Part shown: positions 44,768-55,466 of the stretch, one piece after another | How the letters are laid out: every line of letters starts with the position of its first letter | Position numbering within the stretch: the stretch's first letter is position 1 | Assembly (NCBI RefSeq): GCF_036370855.1 | Contig: NC_088102.1 | Location: forward strand, 72,053,601 to 72,117,600 | Reading direction: 5' to 3' | Length of the DNA: 64,000 nt | From: Dromaius novaehollandiae | Taxonomy: Eukaryota > Chordata > Aves > Casuariiformes > Dromaiidae | The notes under the pieces: generated by a model | What the model was told of the DNA's origin: nothing | Seen by the model: only the letters and a program-made list of their open reading frames with translations | Database searches by the model: none | Position numbers and translations under genes: made by a program

Positions 44768-45605
44768 AGGTCTACATGGTCGACGGTTACGCTACATGAG
44801 TCCTGTATGCTGCTCTTGTCTCTCTGCAAGGCCTGCCAGCATTTGTATGCAGCCCATACCGGAATGCTGAGGTCTGACAAGCCCCTGCCACTAGTCCACT
44901 TCCCGACAGCTTCTGTTGCTGTGACCTGCTACTCTTTCAACTAGGGAAGCAAGTGGCTATGCACTGAGCTTTGCAGCCAAGGTAGGATGTGTCCTGCGAG
45001 AGCCCTGACTCAGTTGCTGGTCTGCACCTCGTCCCTGGTGTCTGTACACAGTGGGAAAATCCCCACGCTGGGGCACTGGAGCTGTCTGTTGTGCTGCAGC
45101 TGGGGAAAAATGTCCCCACATGGCAGCTGAGCTTGCCTGGGCAGAGAATGATTCCCCCAGCTGTGACACAACTGTGGGCAGGTGCTGGCCACCCTCGTCC
45201 CTGCCTTGGAAGGGGGTTCCGGGATGTTGGATGGAGGGTGCATTCCGAGGTGGAGCGAGGTGCTGGGAACTGCCCTGCCCTTGGGTGGGTGCTGCTGCCA
45301 CAGCTTAGAGGTGGCCCGAGAGACCTGCAAGGCATTGCTGGGCTGAACTGCTTTGCTGGTACAGCCAGCCACGAGCACAGGTCCCCTTGACAACCAAATC
45401 CACCTAGCTACCTACTGCAGACGCTGAAGCAGCCACCCTTCCAGGCGTTGTGTGGGAGGGAAACAAGGGGGCAGGGCTGGGGCCGTGCCTGATTCACTGG
45501 ACCTGAAAAGGGTACAGACTGGAAGTGGCATCCTCCCATGTTCCCACTGCAGTCAGTGGGGAGAAACAGGCCGTAAAAGGGAGAATGCAGGTGCAGGCTG
45601 GACTG
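44768..45605 (+). other. unit B spacer
   Basis: Same as 32926-33760 with few substitutions; no gene. Confidence 0.5.
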
Positions 45606-45867
45606 AACCATCCCGGGCGCTGTCTCCCTCTGCCCTCCCAGTTCTGCACCAGCACCTGCACTAGCAGGGAGCAGGGCCTGGCAGCTCGGCAGTGGCATTA
45701 CAACCTCAGGCCAATACCACACAGGGTAAAAAAGCCCTTTGTGTCAGGAAGGCCTTGAAGTGGCCAGAGCTTTCCAGATCCTTTTGCCTTGGGGTGACGT
45801 TTCAGTGCATCTGCACAGGGCCGACAGCGTGGCACGACTGAAGCTGCCCTGCGCTCTGCCTTGTGTT
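45606..45867 (+). repeat. NLRP intron 1 fragment, unit B
   Basis: Counterpart of 33765-34030. Confidence 0.7.
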
Positions 45868-46403
45868 CACGGAAGCACAGAAGCACACAACGGCAGAGGT
45901 TGGAAGGGACCTCTGGAGATCATCGCGGCCAATGCCCCTGTCCATGAGGGTCATCTAAAGCCCATCGCCCAGGACCCTATCCAGACGCCTCTGCAATGCC
46001 TCCAAGGACGGAGACTCCACGACCTCCCCAGGAAACCTGTTCCCGGGCTCTGTCACACTCACAGGAAAGAAGCTTTTCCTGCTGGGCAGACGGAACTTCC
46101 TGGGTTTCAGGTTGTGCCCATTGCCTCTCATCCTATTGCTGGGCACCACTGAAAAGCTCTTGTCACCCTCCCTTCAGATATTTATGCCCACTGATAAAGG
46201 TCTCCCCACAGGCTTCCCTTCTCCACCATGAACAGGCCCAGTTCTCTCAGCCTTTCCGCGTGTGACAGATGCTCCCATCTCTTAAGCATCGTAGGAGCCA
46301 AATGGGCTTTGACATTCCGAGCCCCATCCTTGCCTGCTTGGACAACATCCCTCCATTTCTCCCACATTTCCTGAGGCTGGCTCCACACCAGCCCTTCCTC
46401 AGC
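45868..46403 (-). mobile_element. CR1 LINE 3' end, unit B second copy
   Basis: Counterpart of 34031-34566; same insertion site, so inserted before the duplication. Confidence 0.88.
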
Positions 46404-46583
46404 TTTTGGCAGTTCTCCTTAACCATGGTGTCAAACAGATGTCACACAGCATTGGAGTGCTGTTAGAGTAGTCCTATTGATGAGGAGCTCCTAAGAAATC
46501 TGGCTCTGTTTCGAAATGACTTTGTTGCTTCTTCGTTTAGAGTGGAAACAGACATGCAGAGCACATATGACAAGAGAGTTCCT
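46404..46583 (+). pseudogene. NLRP intron 1 end plus FISNA exon tip, unit B
   Basis: Acceptor TTTAG kept; the exon tip from 46541 encodes the same EWKQTCRAHMTREFL as in unit A. Confidence 0.78.
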
Positions 46584-47847
46584 GCAGGCAGTCATGATGC
46601 TCATGCACTGCTGGACCCTCCTCTCCTGCCTGAGCCCTTTCCCTAAGCACAGTGGCCTGGGAGACCTTGTTGGCAAAGCTCCTGCTCCCTTCCTCCTCCT
46701 CTATGTGCCCTTTTTCACTGGAGTTCGGGTCAGCTTATCCAGGCCACCCTCCTGAGACATCAGCTCATCTCCTGAGCCTCACGACAGACCACTCTTGTGC
46801 TCGGCGGAGGCTCTCCTTCATTTCCTGCTTGCTGCTCTGCACTCAGGCAGATGCTGGGGAGGTTAAATGTGATGACCACAAAGGCAAAGCCCTGCCAGGG
46901 ATACCACCCATGCAGAGCAATGTTGACGTGGGGGAGGTCTCCACTCCTGGCCAGACTGTCCCCTTGACCAGCAGGCTCAAAGGAACCAACACCGGTCTCC
47001 CATGACCCTCAGATTTGTCCCCAGAGCCCCTCGGATGCTCTGGATTTGCTCCAGGTCTCTGTGGCAGTGGCACTGCAAAGAGATACTGATACACAGAAGC
47101 CTAGCGTTATCGTACTCTGAAATGCAGCTGGCTGAGCAGAAACAGAAGCAGGTGGTGAGATGCTGGCTGTTCAGCAGCCCTGGCAGATGCGTGTGCTCTG
47201 ACACAGAGCAGCACTCGGGCTGCCGCTGCTGCTTCCCCGTGGGGGCTGGTGTGCAGTGGGGGAACCACCTCCTTCCTGCCTTAGGGCTGTGTCGAGTGAG
47301 TGTGGCTGTGTGGGGGCTCACAGGCTGAAGGGCACAGACCTACAGGCAACTGGGCAGTGCCTCCATCCACCCACAGGCTGCTGCGAGGGGCCCAGGAGGG
47401 GCCCAGTCCCTCCTGCCAATGTGCCATGGAGCCTGGGGCTGGGCTTGACTTGGTGCCACGCTGGAGCTTTCTAGCCCAGGGCCAGCCCCAGTGCCTGCCC
47501 CATGTGGAGGGCTGCAGTGCGGTGGGACCTGGTGCCAGAGGTCAGCCCCACAGCAGCAAGGAGGCTGCAGCAGATGCTGCCCCCAGCAGAGGACAGTCCC
47601 TGTCAAGGGAGGGCTCTTGCCGGGCCCCCTGGCACAGTGTGACACACCCAGACCCATGCGGGATCAGGCACAGGGAGGGCCCACACACCCTGCACCCGCT
47701 GCAGCACCCAGGCAGGGAGCCCTGCTCAGATCATCATCAGGCTCCCCACGGGGACAGCCAGGCAGGCACCCACCCACTGGTGGGGAGCGCGTTTTGCCAG
47801 AAGTGGAGCCGAGACGCATATATGGGCATGCACGGGGATGGAGAAGG
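46584..47847 (+). other. 5' flank of SRCR gene copy B
   Basis: Counterpart of 34747-36000; no coding exon recognised. Confidence 0.5.
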
Positions 47848-47964
47848 TTATTGGAGGCTGGTGCTCCGTCAAATGGGAGATAACCCTCCTGATAACGTCT
47901 CAAAAGGTGCCTGACGCCGTTGATTGGCTCCCCTGGCAGTGGGGCCTGCACCTCTGCCTATATA
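47848..47964 (+). promoter_or_regulatory. SRCR gene copy B proximal promoter
   Basis: TATATA 47959-47964, inverted CCAAT 47922-47927, AGATAA 47878-47883 and TGATAA 47890-47895, with the same spacing as copy A. Confidence 0.65.
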
Positions 47965-48028
47965 TTGCCCTCCCCACCGCAGCAGTCTCTGGTGGCCCAG
48001 GAGGAGAGCGGGTGCTGGAGATTGCAGC

Positions 48029-48116
48029 ATGGGGCAGGAGATGTTTGGGATGGCCACTACCAGCCAGCTCCTTGCCAGCGCACTGGGGCTGCTGCTGTGC
48101 GTGCAGCTCTGCAGGG
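48029..48116 (+). CDS. copy B exon 1: signal peptide
   Basis: MGQEMFG then MATTSQLLASALGLLLCVQL; one V-to-M change from copy A. Confidence 0.85.
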
Positions 48117-51100
48117 GTGAGTGCCTGCGGGCTCCCCGGGGCTGGAGCTGCCTGCCCCCATGCTGAGAGTGGGAGGCAGCCCTGGGGATGGGGAAGCCAC
48201 AATGGGCCTGGGGTGGCCACCATGGGTCTGTGTGTGACCTGCTGGGCGAGCTTCCCAAGCAACCAGCAGAGACACCCTGCCTGGGCAGCCCTTGGGGACT
48301 CGCCGTGCCTGTGTTGCGCTGGGGACAGGGCTTTTGCCAGTGGGGCCAAACACTGAGCACATGTGGCAGGACATGTCCTCGGCCACCTCCACCTTGCATC
48401 GGGTGCCGGATATTCAGGGTCTGTATACGGCCCTGCTTTTCTTCACATCTGAGCATATGTGGCAGGATGCATGCCCCGCAGTTTTCCCCTTGCGCCAGGT
48501 GCTGGACATTGAGGGGCTGGATATGGCCTTGCCTTTCTTCACAGCTCGCATCCTGCAGTGCCCCCAGGGCTTTTCCAGACACACGGCCATACAGTGGGAC
48601 CCAAAAGCCAGGCCCACAGTGGGGAGTGGAGGCCATCAGGGCAGGGAACAGCTGTGGGACATAGTGCGCCGGGCCAGCCTGGCAGGGTAGGCTGTGCCAG
48701 GTGCCCGTGGCACCATGCTGGGACTCCATGTCCTCCTTTGTGGTCCCACATGGGCACCCACAGGCACCGGGGAGCTGCGACTGGTTAACGGAGGCAGCCG
48801 CTGCGCCGGTCGGGTGGAGGTGAAGCACGAGGGCCAGTGGGGCACCGTGTGCAGCTATGACTTCGACTGGGATGTCCGTGGGGCCTCCGTGGTCTGCAGG
48901 CAGCTGGGATGTGGCACCATGGCCAGGGCCTCCCCATACATGCCGTTCGGAGCAGGGGCTGGCCGGATTTGGCTGCAGCCCTTCTTCTGCCGTGGCACCG
49001 AGACAGCACTCCACAACTGCCCCCACTTTGGCTGGGGCCAGCACTACTGTGACCACAACTGGGATGTTGGGGTGACATGCTCAGGTGAGGTTTTGGGTTA
49101 CCGTGCTGGGGGGGGCAGCCCCTTGGCTGCACGCAGTTGGGAGCCAGCATGGGTATGCCCACGGCCTCCCCACCGGCGGCTCCTCGGGCACACACGGAGT
49201 GCAGGAGTGGGGCTGCAGTGCACCACTCTCATGCCCTGAGGGCACCTCTAATGCAGATGCCGTGGAGCTGAGGCTGGTGAATGGAGGTGGTCCCTGTGCA
49301 GGCAGAGTGGAGGTGAAGCTGCGGGGCCAGTGGGGAACAGTGTCAGACGACAGATGGGAAATGGAGGATGCCGAGGTGGTGTGTCAGCAGCTGGGCTGTG
49401 GCTCGGCCAAAAGCGCACACGGCTCAACTCGCTTTGGGAAAGGGTCTGGACCAATCCATCTGGCTCTGGTGGACTGTCGTGGGGACGAGTCTGCCGTCTG
49501 GGAATGCACTGTCCAAGGGTGGGGGCCATACACTGGCCGCCATGACTGGGATGTTGGCGTGGTCTGCCAAGGTAAGAGCTGTGGTGGTCACGGCCCAGGC
49601 TTTCTCGCAATTGGGGCCATCTGTGCCAGCACCATGGCTCTGGTGGCAGCCCCTCCACAACCCCCCAGTGTGTCCCAGGGACCCCCAAGAGATCCCAGAC
49701 TCTCTCCTCCGGCAGGGTTTGTGCGGCTGGTTGGCGGAGACAGTGCCTGCTTGGGCCGCGTGGAGGTCAGGCAGGGCCGAGCCTGGGCCACCCTCTGTGA
49801 AGCCCACGTGGACCTCAACACCGCCCATGTCATCTGCAAGGAGCTGGGCTGTGGAGCAGCTCTGGCCATCACTGGGGCGGCACGCTTTGGGGCAGGAGCC
49901 GGGCCCATCTGGGACGGGGGCTTTGAGTGTGCAGGCAACGAATCCCTCCTGTCTGCCTGTGCCCGCAGGCTGCCCCATGGCCAGGGCTGCACCCACGCCA
50001 GCGATGCCGGTGTCATCTGCTCCCGTAAGAGCGTGGGGTGCGGGGCAGAGGTTGCAGCAGGGGGCGCAGGAAACGGGCAGAGGAGACAGGGATGACCTGG
50101 GCAGGGACAGGGTAGGGAGGCTGCGGGCTGGCTTGTGGCAGCCCCCAGGGGTGCGGGAAGGCAGCAGGGTGTGGGAGGCAGAGGGCTGCCATGCCTGCAT
50201 GCCCCCACCATTGCAGAGCAGGGGACATGAGCACCCTTTTCTCCCTCCCAGCCTACACGGGCTTCAGGCTGGTGAACGGCAGCACAGAGTGCACAGGGCG
50301 GGTGGAGCTGGAGGCACGCGGCACCTGGGGCTCCCTCTGCGACGCCGGCTGGGACATGCCCGACGCCCAGGTGCTCTGCCACCACCTTGGCTGCGGCTTT
50401 GCAGCCTCCGTGCCCCGTGGAGGGTATTTTGGGACAGGGAGTGGCCCGCTGTGGCGGGACACGTTTCACTGCAGCGGGACCGAGTCCCACCTGGGAGAGT
50501 GCCCTGCCACGGCGCTGGGGACCCCTGCCTGCTCGCTGGGCCACACTGCTGCAGTCAATTGCTCAGGTGCGTGCGGGGAGGTGGCGTCAGACAGGAGGGC
50601 TTCCTGGGGAGGGGGGACCCGGCACCCCAAAAAAGAGGGGTGCCCCTCCCTCCCACTGCCAGCAGGAGCTGTGGGGCACAGGGCCCATGTGGGGAAGCAG
50701 GGCCATGTCAGGGCAGGAGGAGGGCTGAGCCCAGGCACAGGGCAGCAGGCACATGGGCAGGAGGAGGACAGTGGGGCCGTGCTGTCCCCCAGCATCCTGT
50801 GGGACTCCTTGGCACCCCGCGGTCCCCACAGTGCCTCAGGACATCTCGCCTCTGTGCGGGGACAGGTGGTGCTGAACCCCTGCGGCTGGTGGACGGGGAG
50901 AGCCGCTGTGATGGCCGCCTGGAAGTGGCCCTGGGTGGGGCCTGGGGCCGAGTCCTGCCACAGCAGTGGGACGTCAGCAGTGCCAGCGTGGTGTGCCGGC
51001 AGCTCCGGTGCGGCACAGTGCAGAAGGCCTATGCTGCCCCAGTGCTGCAGCCAGGCTCGAGTCCCCTGGGGCTGAGCGGGCTCCGGTGCACGGGCACAGA

Positions 51101-54100
51101 GGCTTGCCTGGCCCAGTGCAATGCCACCCTGCACAGCACCATGCCACCGGGCCACACCGAGGAAGCAGTGGTTGTGTGTTCGGGTGAGTGTGCCGGGAAG
51201 GGCCCCGGTGCGCCGCGGGGGACCGAGCGGCTGCCCCATCCCGGGCTGTCTCTGGCTGCAGGGAGCCGGCGGGTGCGGCTGGCAAGCGGCCCTGGGCGCT
51301 GTGCTGGGAGAGTGGAGGTCTACGTGCAGGGGACCTGGAGCCAGGTCTGCGAGGATGCCTGGGACCTCTGGGACGCCACCGTCGTCTGCCGCCAGCTGGG
51401 CTGCGGCGAGGCCCTGGCAGTGCCCGGCTCGGCCCACTATGGCCGGGGCTCGGGGCCAGTGTGGCTGGGCACCGGCAGGTGCTCCGGGGCTGAGGCAACG
51501 CTCTGGGACTGCCCGGCCCCGGCCCCGGTCCTGGCCCTGGGGCAGCGTGGTTGCAAGCAGGGTGCTGGCGCAGCAGCCGTTTGCTCAGGTCAGCGGCATG
51601 CTCCACCGGGGCCAGGGAGAGCGGGGCTGTGGGACCGGCCGTGGTGCCAGCCCTCCCCACCGGCCTCCCTGACCAGCTCCCCACACCCTGGGCAGTACGG
51701 GAAGCGAGACGGCACATTTGCCCCACTGCCCCAGCGTGTCCACTGCTTGGGGTGCTTCTCCTGGTGCCCCGGGGAGGTGGGCGGAGTGGCCAGGACAGTG
51801 GGGGTGTCTGCCCACGCCTGCCTGAGCTGTGCTTCCCCATTCTGACCCCTTGCAGAGCTCACAGTCCTGCGGCTGGCGGGTAGCAGTGGCTGCACCGGGC
51901 GCCTGGAGGTCTTCTACAATGGGACGTGGGGCAGCGTGTGCGCCAATGGCACCAGCCCCGCCACAGCCGCCGTGGTGTGCCAGCAGCTGGGCTGCGGGGC
52001 CACGGGCCGACTGGCATCTGCTCCGGCAACCACACAGGGCTCAGGCCCCGCGTGGCTGGCCTGGGTGCAGTGCGAGCTGGGGACCGACTCCCTCTGGCAC
52101 TGCCCCTCGGCACCCTGGCACCTGCAGCCCTGTGACTCCCCTGGCGATACCCACATCACGTGCGACGGGGACCCTGGCGGCACCAGAGTGACTCCCACGC
52201 CAGCCAGGGCAACTGGATGCCCAGACGGCACAGCTTGCACAGGTAGCTTTGCCAGCGCAGTGGCCCCAGGGACCCTCCAGCTCGGGCTGGCGCAGCCCAG
52301 TGGAGGGGGAGCAGCTCTGCCAAGGAGACCCCAGCTGCCCGGGCACTGTCACCCCTCGGCTTCATGCAGGGGTTGGCCCTTTGGCCCAGGGGTGCCCTTC
52401 TTGGCCTCGCTGTCCTGCCAGCCACTCCCCTGCATCCCCCCATGCATCCACAGTGATGCAGGATGGGACAGGGTCCCCAGCCTCCCTCCAGCTCTGCCGT
52501 GTTTTGGTGTCCTCACAGGTGCCCACAGGAGCCCCGCGGGGGGTGCTGGGGCCATGCCGGTGCCCACCATCCTCTGCATCGTCCTGGGTACTCTGCTCTG
52601 CCTGGCCCTGGGGGCTCTCGCCATGCAGGCATGGCGCGCCATGGCTCGGCACAGAGGTGGGTCGCACCGGGATTCTCTGGGGCTGAATCTACCAGGATGA
52701 GGGCCAGGGCAGAGCCAGTCAGGGCTGGGGGCCACTGATGGCTCCCGGGACTGCCTGGCCATGGGGCGGCCCGGCTGCACAGGCTGGGGACAGGCACAGC
52801 ATTGGAGGCCAGGAGGCCAGTGCCAAGCGAGGGCAGGACCCGGCGAAGCACGAGGGCCAGGCAGGGGCACCAGAGCCACTCAGCAGATGGGGCACAGCAG
52901 TGGAGCTGGGCCACAGGGATATCGGGGGCACAGCTGGTGACCCCCACCATCCCACGTGCTGTGCTCATGGCCTGGGGTTATGGCTGCCCTTGCTTTCCAG
53001 GCCCTGGCAGAGCTGGGGACACAATCTCTGAGGCCGTCTATGAGGAGCTTGACTACACCCTGACGCCGGAGTACCAGGAGGTGCCCAGTGGCTCAGGTGC
53101 GTACACCCTGACTCCCGTGCTCGGGTCAGCCCAGCCCGGCACCTCTCCCTGGGGAAGGAGGTCTCTGCGCTGAGGCCCCCACGCACCCGCTGCAGCAGCT
53201 GTGCTGGGGGCCTGGCCATGGGCTGACCACGGGGAGGTGCAGTGCAGGGCCGTATCCTGGCCCCTCACAGCCCCCGCTGTGCGGTGAGGCTGTCCTGCCC
53301 AGGGTGCTGGCTAGGCCGTGGGACTGGGCAGCCTCTCCTAATGCCCCATCCCCCAGGCTCTCCATCAGAAGGCTCAGCTACAAAGCTGCCGTATTACACC
53401 AGTGACAGTGTGGAGGTCAGCAGCCCCGCGACAGCAGCAGGTACGGGGCTGGAGTGCAGGGCCGTGCTGCAACATGCCCAGAGGTGCAGCCCTCGTGCCG
53501 CAGCCAGTGCCAGCAGGGGCCTCACATGGTGCCTGTGCAGCATGGCCACGTGGCCCTCGGTTATTTTCTGGGCCAACACTCATGGCTGGGGATGAGCCTC
53601 TGGGCTGCTGGCTCCATCCGAGAGCTGGCAGCCCCATGCAGCAGGCCTGGCCCCCATGTCGGCACCCGCAGCTCCTTGGCCAGTGGTGGCTGGCACAACA
53701 CGTCCCTGCCCTGGCCTTCGTTTCACTGCCCTGTCTGTTGCAGACACCCCTGCCCTGCCCAGGCATGGCCCCCCGGACGGGTATGATGATGCCGCGGCCG
53801 TGCTGCACCCGGGAGAGGCCGCTTCTCCAGGGTCAAGCAACGGAGATGTTTCTGAGGTTGCAGTGCTGGAAGGTAAGAGGTGCTGCAGCCTGCACAGCAG
53901 CACTGGCATTCCCAGCACTGTGCCATCCCGCCGGGAGAGGTGGCTCCCCCGTGCTCTACTGCGGCGGTGGGTGGTGCCTGGGCATGGCGGGGACCACTGG
54001 CCTGGACCTGGCAGCCGGGGGATGAAATGCCCCCTAGAGGCACCGGCCATGCTGTCCGCAGCGGGGAGCCGGCCCTCGCTGAGCCACCCGGAGCTGCCAG

Positions 54101-54186
54101 GAGCCACGACAGATGCACCAGCTTCAGCGCCCCAAGACATGGGCTACGACGACGTTGGTGTCAGCGGCCCTGGGACCTCGCTGTGA
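48029..54186 (+). CDS. WC1/CD163-like SRCR receptor, copy B (13 coding exons, 983 aa)
   Basis: Complete paralogue of copy A with the same exon lengths. Exons: 48029-48116, 48764-49084, 49257-49571, 49716-50024, 50252-50566, 50866-51183, 51262-51588, 51856-52242, 52519-52656, 53001-53096, 53357-53440, 53744-53872, 54062-54186; 2952 nt, all phase 1. By eye there are about fourteen residue differences from copy A, spread over the signal region, SRCR2-7, the membrane-proximal stretch and the tail. Noted ones: SRCR2 VSDDRW for VADNSW; SRCR5 EACLAQ for EARLAQ, adding an odd cysteine; tail YDDAAAV for YDDAEAV. SRCR1 is identical. The intron between SRCR2 and SRCR3 is 144 nt and stop-free in frame. 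Intron 8 lacks the tandem duplication of copy A. Role and membrane topology are inferred as for copy A. Confidence 0.88.
48764..49084 (+). CDS. copy B exon 2: SRCR domain 1
   Basis: Protein identical to copy A domain 1; eight cysteines. Confidence 0.93.
49257..49571 (+). CDS. copy B exon 3: SRCR domain 2 (six cysteines)
   Basis: C2 position is Ser (WGTVSDDRW); C7 absent. Four residue changes from copy A. Confidence 0.92.
49716..50024 (+). CDS. copy B exon 4: SRCR domain 3
   Basis: Eight cysteines; G-to-S and T-to-A relative to copy A. Confidence 0.92.
50252..50566 (+). CDS. copy B exon 5: SRCR domain 4
   Basis: Eight cysteines; M-to-T (CPATALG) relative to copy A. Confidence 0.92.
50866..51183 (+). 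CDS. copy B exon 6: SRCR domain 5 (six canonical plus one extra cysteine)
   Basis: C2 and C7 missing as in copy A; an R-to-C change just before C6 (TEACLAQC) leaves an unpaired cysteine. Confidence 0.9.
51262..51588 (+). CDS. copy B exon 7: SRCR domain 6
   Basis: Eight cysteines; H-to-Q at WSQVCED. Confidence 0.9.
51856..52242 (+). CDS. copy B exon 8: SRCR domain 7 and stalk
   Basis: Eight cysteines plus the stalk; G-to-S at LAGSSGC. Confidence 0.9.
52519..52656 (+). CDS. copy B exon 9: transmembrane segment
   Basis: Same hydrophobic core; S-to-P at GAMPVPT. Confidence 0.9.
53001..53096 (+). CDS. copy B exon 10: tail, YEEL motif
   Basis: EAVYEELDYTLTPEYQEV identical to copy A. Confidence 0.88.
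53357..53440 (+). CDS. copy B exon 11: tail
   Basis: Protein identical to copy A. Confidence 0.82.
53744..53872 (+). CDS. copy B exon 12: tail, YDDA motif
   Basis: Reads GYDDAAAVLHPGE, losing the acidic residue at +4 from Tyr. Confidence 0.86.
54062..54186 (+). CDS. copy B exon 13: tail end, YDDV motif, stop
   Basis: Protein identical to copy A; TGA at 54184-54186. Confidence 0.88.
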
Positions 54187-54440
54187 GCACGGCAGAGCCG
54201 CACTGCGGCAGTCCCTGAGGACACACACGGTGCCATGGGGCTCTGGCCCCACGAGTCACAGGCCAACCACAGCAGGCATCGTCTGTCTCATTAACGGCCC
54301 ACTCGGGCTGGCCAGGGACTATGGGCACCATGGAGATGTGCCTCCATCATCCCTCCCGCGCAGCCCTCCAGGCGCTGCCTGAGTTTGTGCTTCCACTGTG
54401 CATTTCTCTCTCTTCTATTAAAAAAATAAAAAAATGTTTG
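54187..54440 (+). promoter_or_regulatory. copy B 3' UTR and poly(A) signals
   Basis: ATTAAA at 54417-54422 and, by a small change, a canonical AATAAA at 54425-54430 that copy A lacks. Confidence 0.65.
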
Positions 54441-55017
54441 GAGCCTCGGCCCCAAGGTGAGGACTTTGGGCACACTGCTGTATCCTCAGGGGTGGATGGG
54501 GAGGACAAGGAGCACGTCCTGCTCAGAGTGAGCTCTGTTGCACATAGCCAGTAACTCTCCTGCTGGCCTGGCACAACTCCAGTTAATCGCTGTTGCTGCT
54601 GCAGGTCTTTCGCCCGCACTGTCCTACACTGGGATGTCACCACGCACGGCGCTCTGACCACTGTGGCCCTCACCCGCCCCAGAGCAGCTCTGCACCAGGT
54701 CGACATTTGCCATCGCTGGTGGTGCACACTGCCCATGGCAGGGACTGCAGTGGAGCAAGCGCTGCTCTATAGAAAGAGCCAAGCATGGGCAGCGCTGCCC
54801 GATGCAGCAGTGGTGGAGCAGCTGGCAGGCTTCCTCTCCTCACTGGAGGTTTCCCTTGCTGTAAGGCAGGCCTGCAGCCCAAACACAAGGGCAGGACAAT
54901 AGTGTGACAATTGGAGATGTCTTGGAGGGAGGCTATGGTCTGCCTTCCTGCCTGCCACCTAGTAAAAGCCCCCATCTGGGAGAGCAGGGCAGATGCTTTG
55001 TCTCCTTGATTGGAGGC
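54441..55017 (+). other. copy B 3' flank
   Basis: Counterpart of 42861-43436; no gene recognised. Confidence 0.5.
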
Positions 55018-55466
55018 ATCACTGGGCACCAGTGAAAAGAGTCTGGCCCCATCCTCTTCACACACTCCCTTCACATATTTATACCCATCAGTACAGACCC
55101 CCCGCCCTCAGGCTTCTCTCCTCCACCATGAACAGGCCTAGCTCTCTCAGCTTTTCCTTGTATGATACATATTCCCATTCCTTCAGCATCTTAGGAGCCC
55201 TTTACTGCACTCACTCCAGGAGCTCCATGTCTCTCTCATCTTGAGGAGCCCAGAACTGCACATAGCACTCCAGACGTGGCCTCCCCAGGGCTCAGTAGAG
55301 GCACAGGATCACCTCCCTCCACCTGCTGACAACACTCTGCCTAATGCAGCCCAGCATACCCTTGGCCTTCTTGGCCACAAGGGCACATTGCTGGCTCACG
55401 GTCAGCTTGTTGTCCACCAGGCCTCCCAGGTCCTTCTCTGCACAGCTGCTTTCCAGCAGGTCAGCC

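Larger units (their letters stand above)
43437..55017 (+). repeat. segmental tandem duplication, unit B
   Basis: Second copy of the unit. It begins inside the CR1 exactly after the 3' flank of the copy A gene, which marks the duplication junction. Confidence 0.85.

Noticed and set aside
47869-49056. 395-codon minus-strand open frame
   Set aside because: Exact antisense of SRCR exon 2 and intron 1; low-complexity translation, and the same shadow appears in unit A.
49368-51845. 825-codon plus-strand open frame
   Set aside because: It runs through SRCR exons and introns in frames other than the SRCR frame. It is open only because the region is GC-rich; splice sites and cysteine patterns support the split gene instead.
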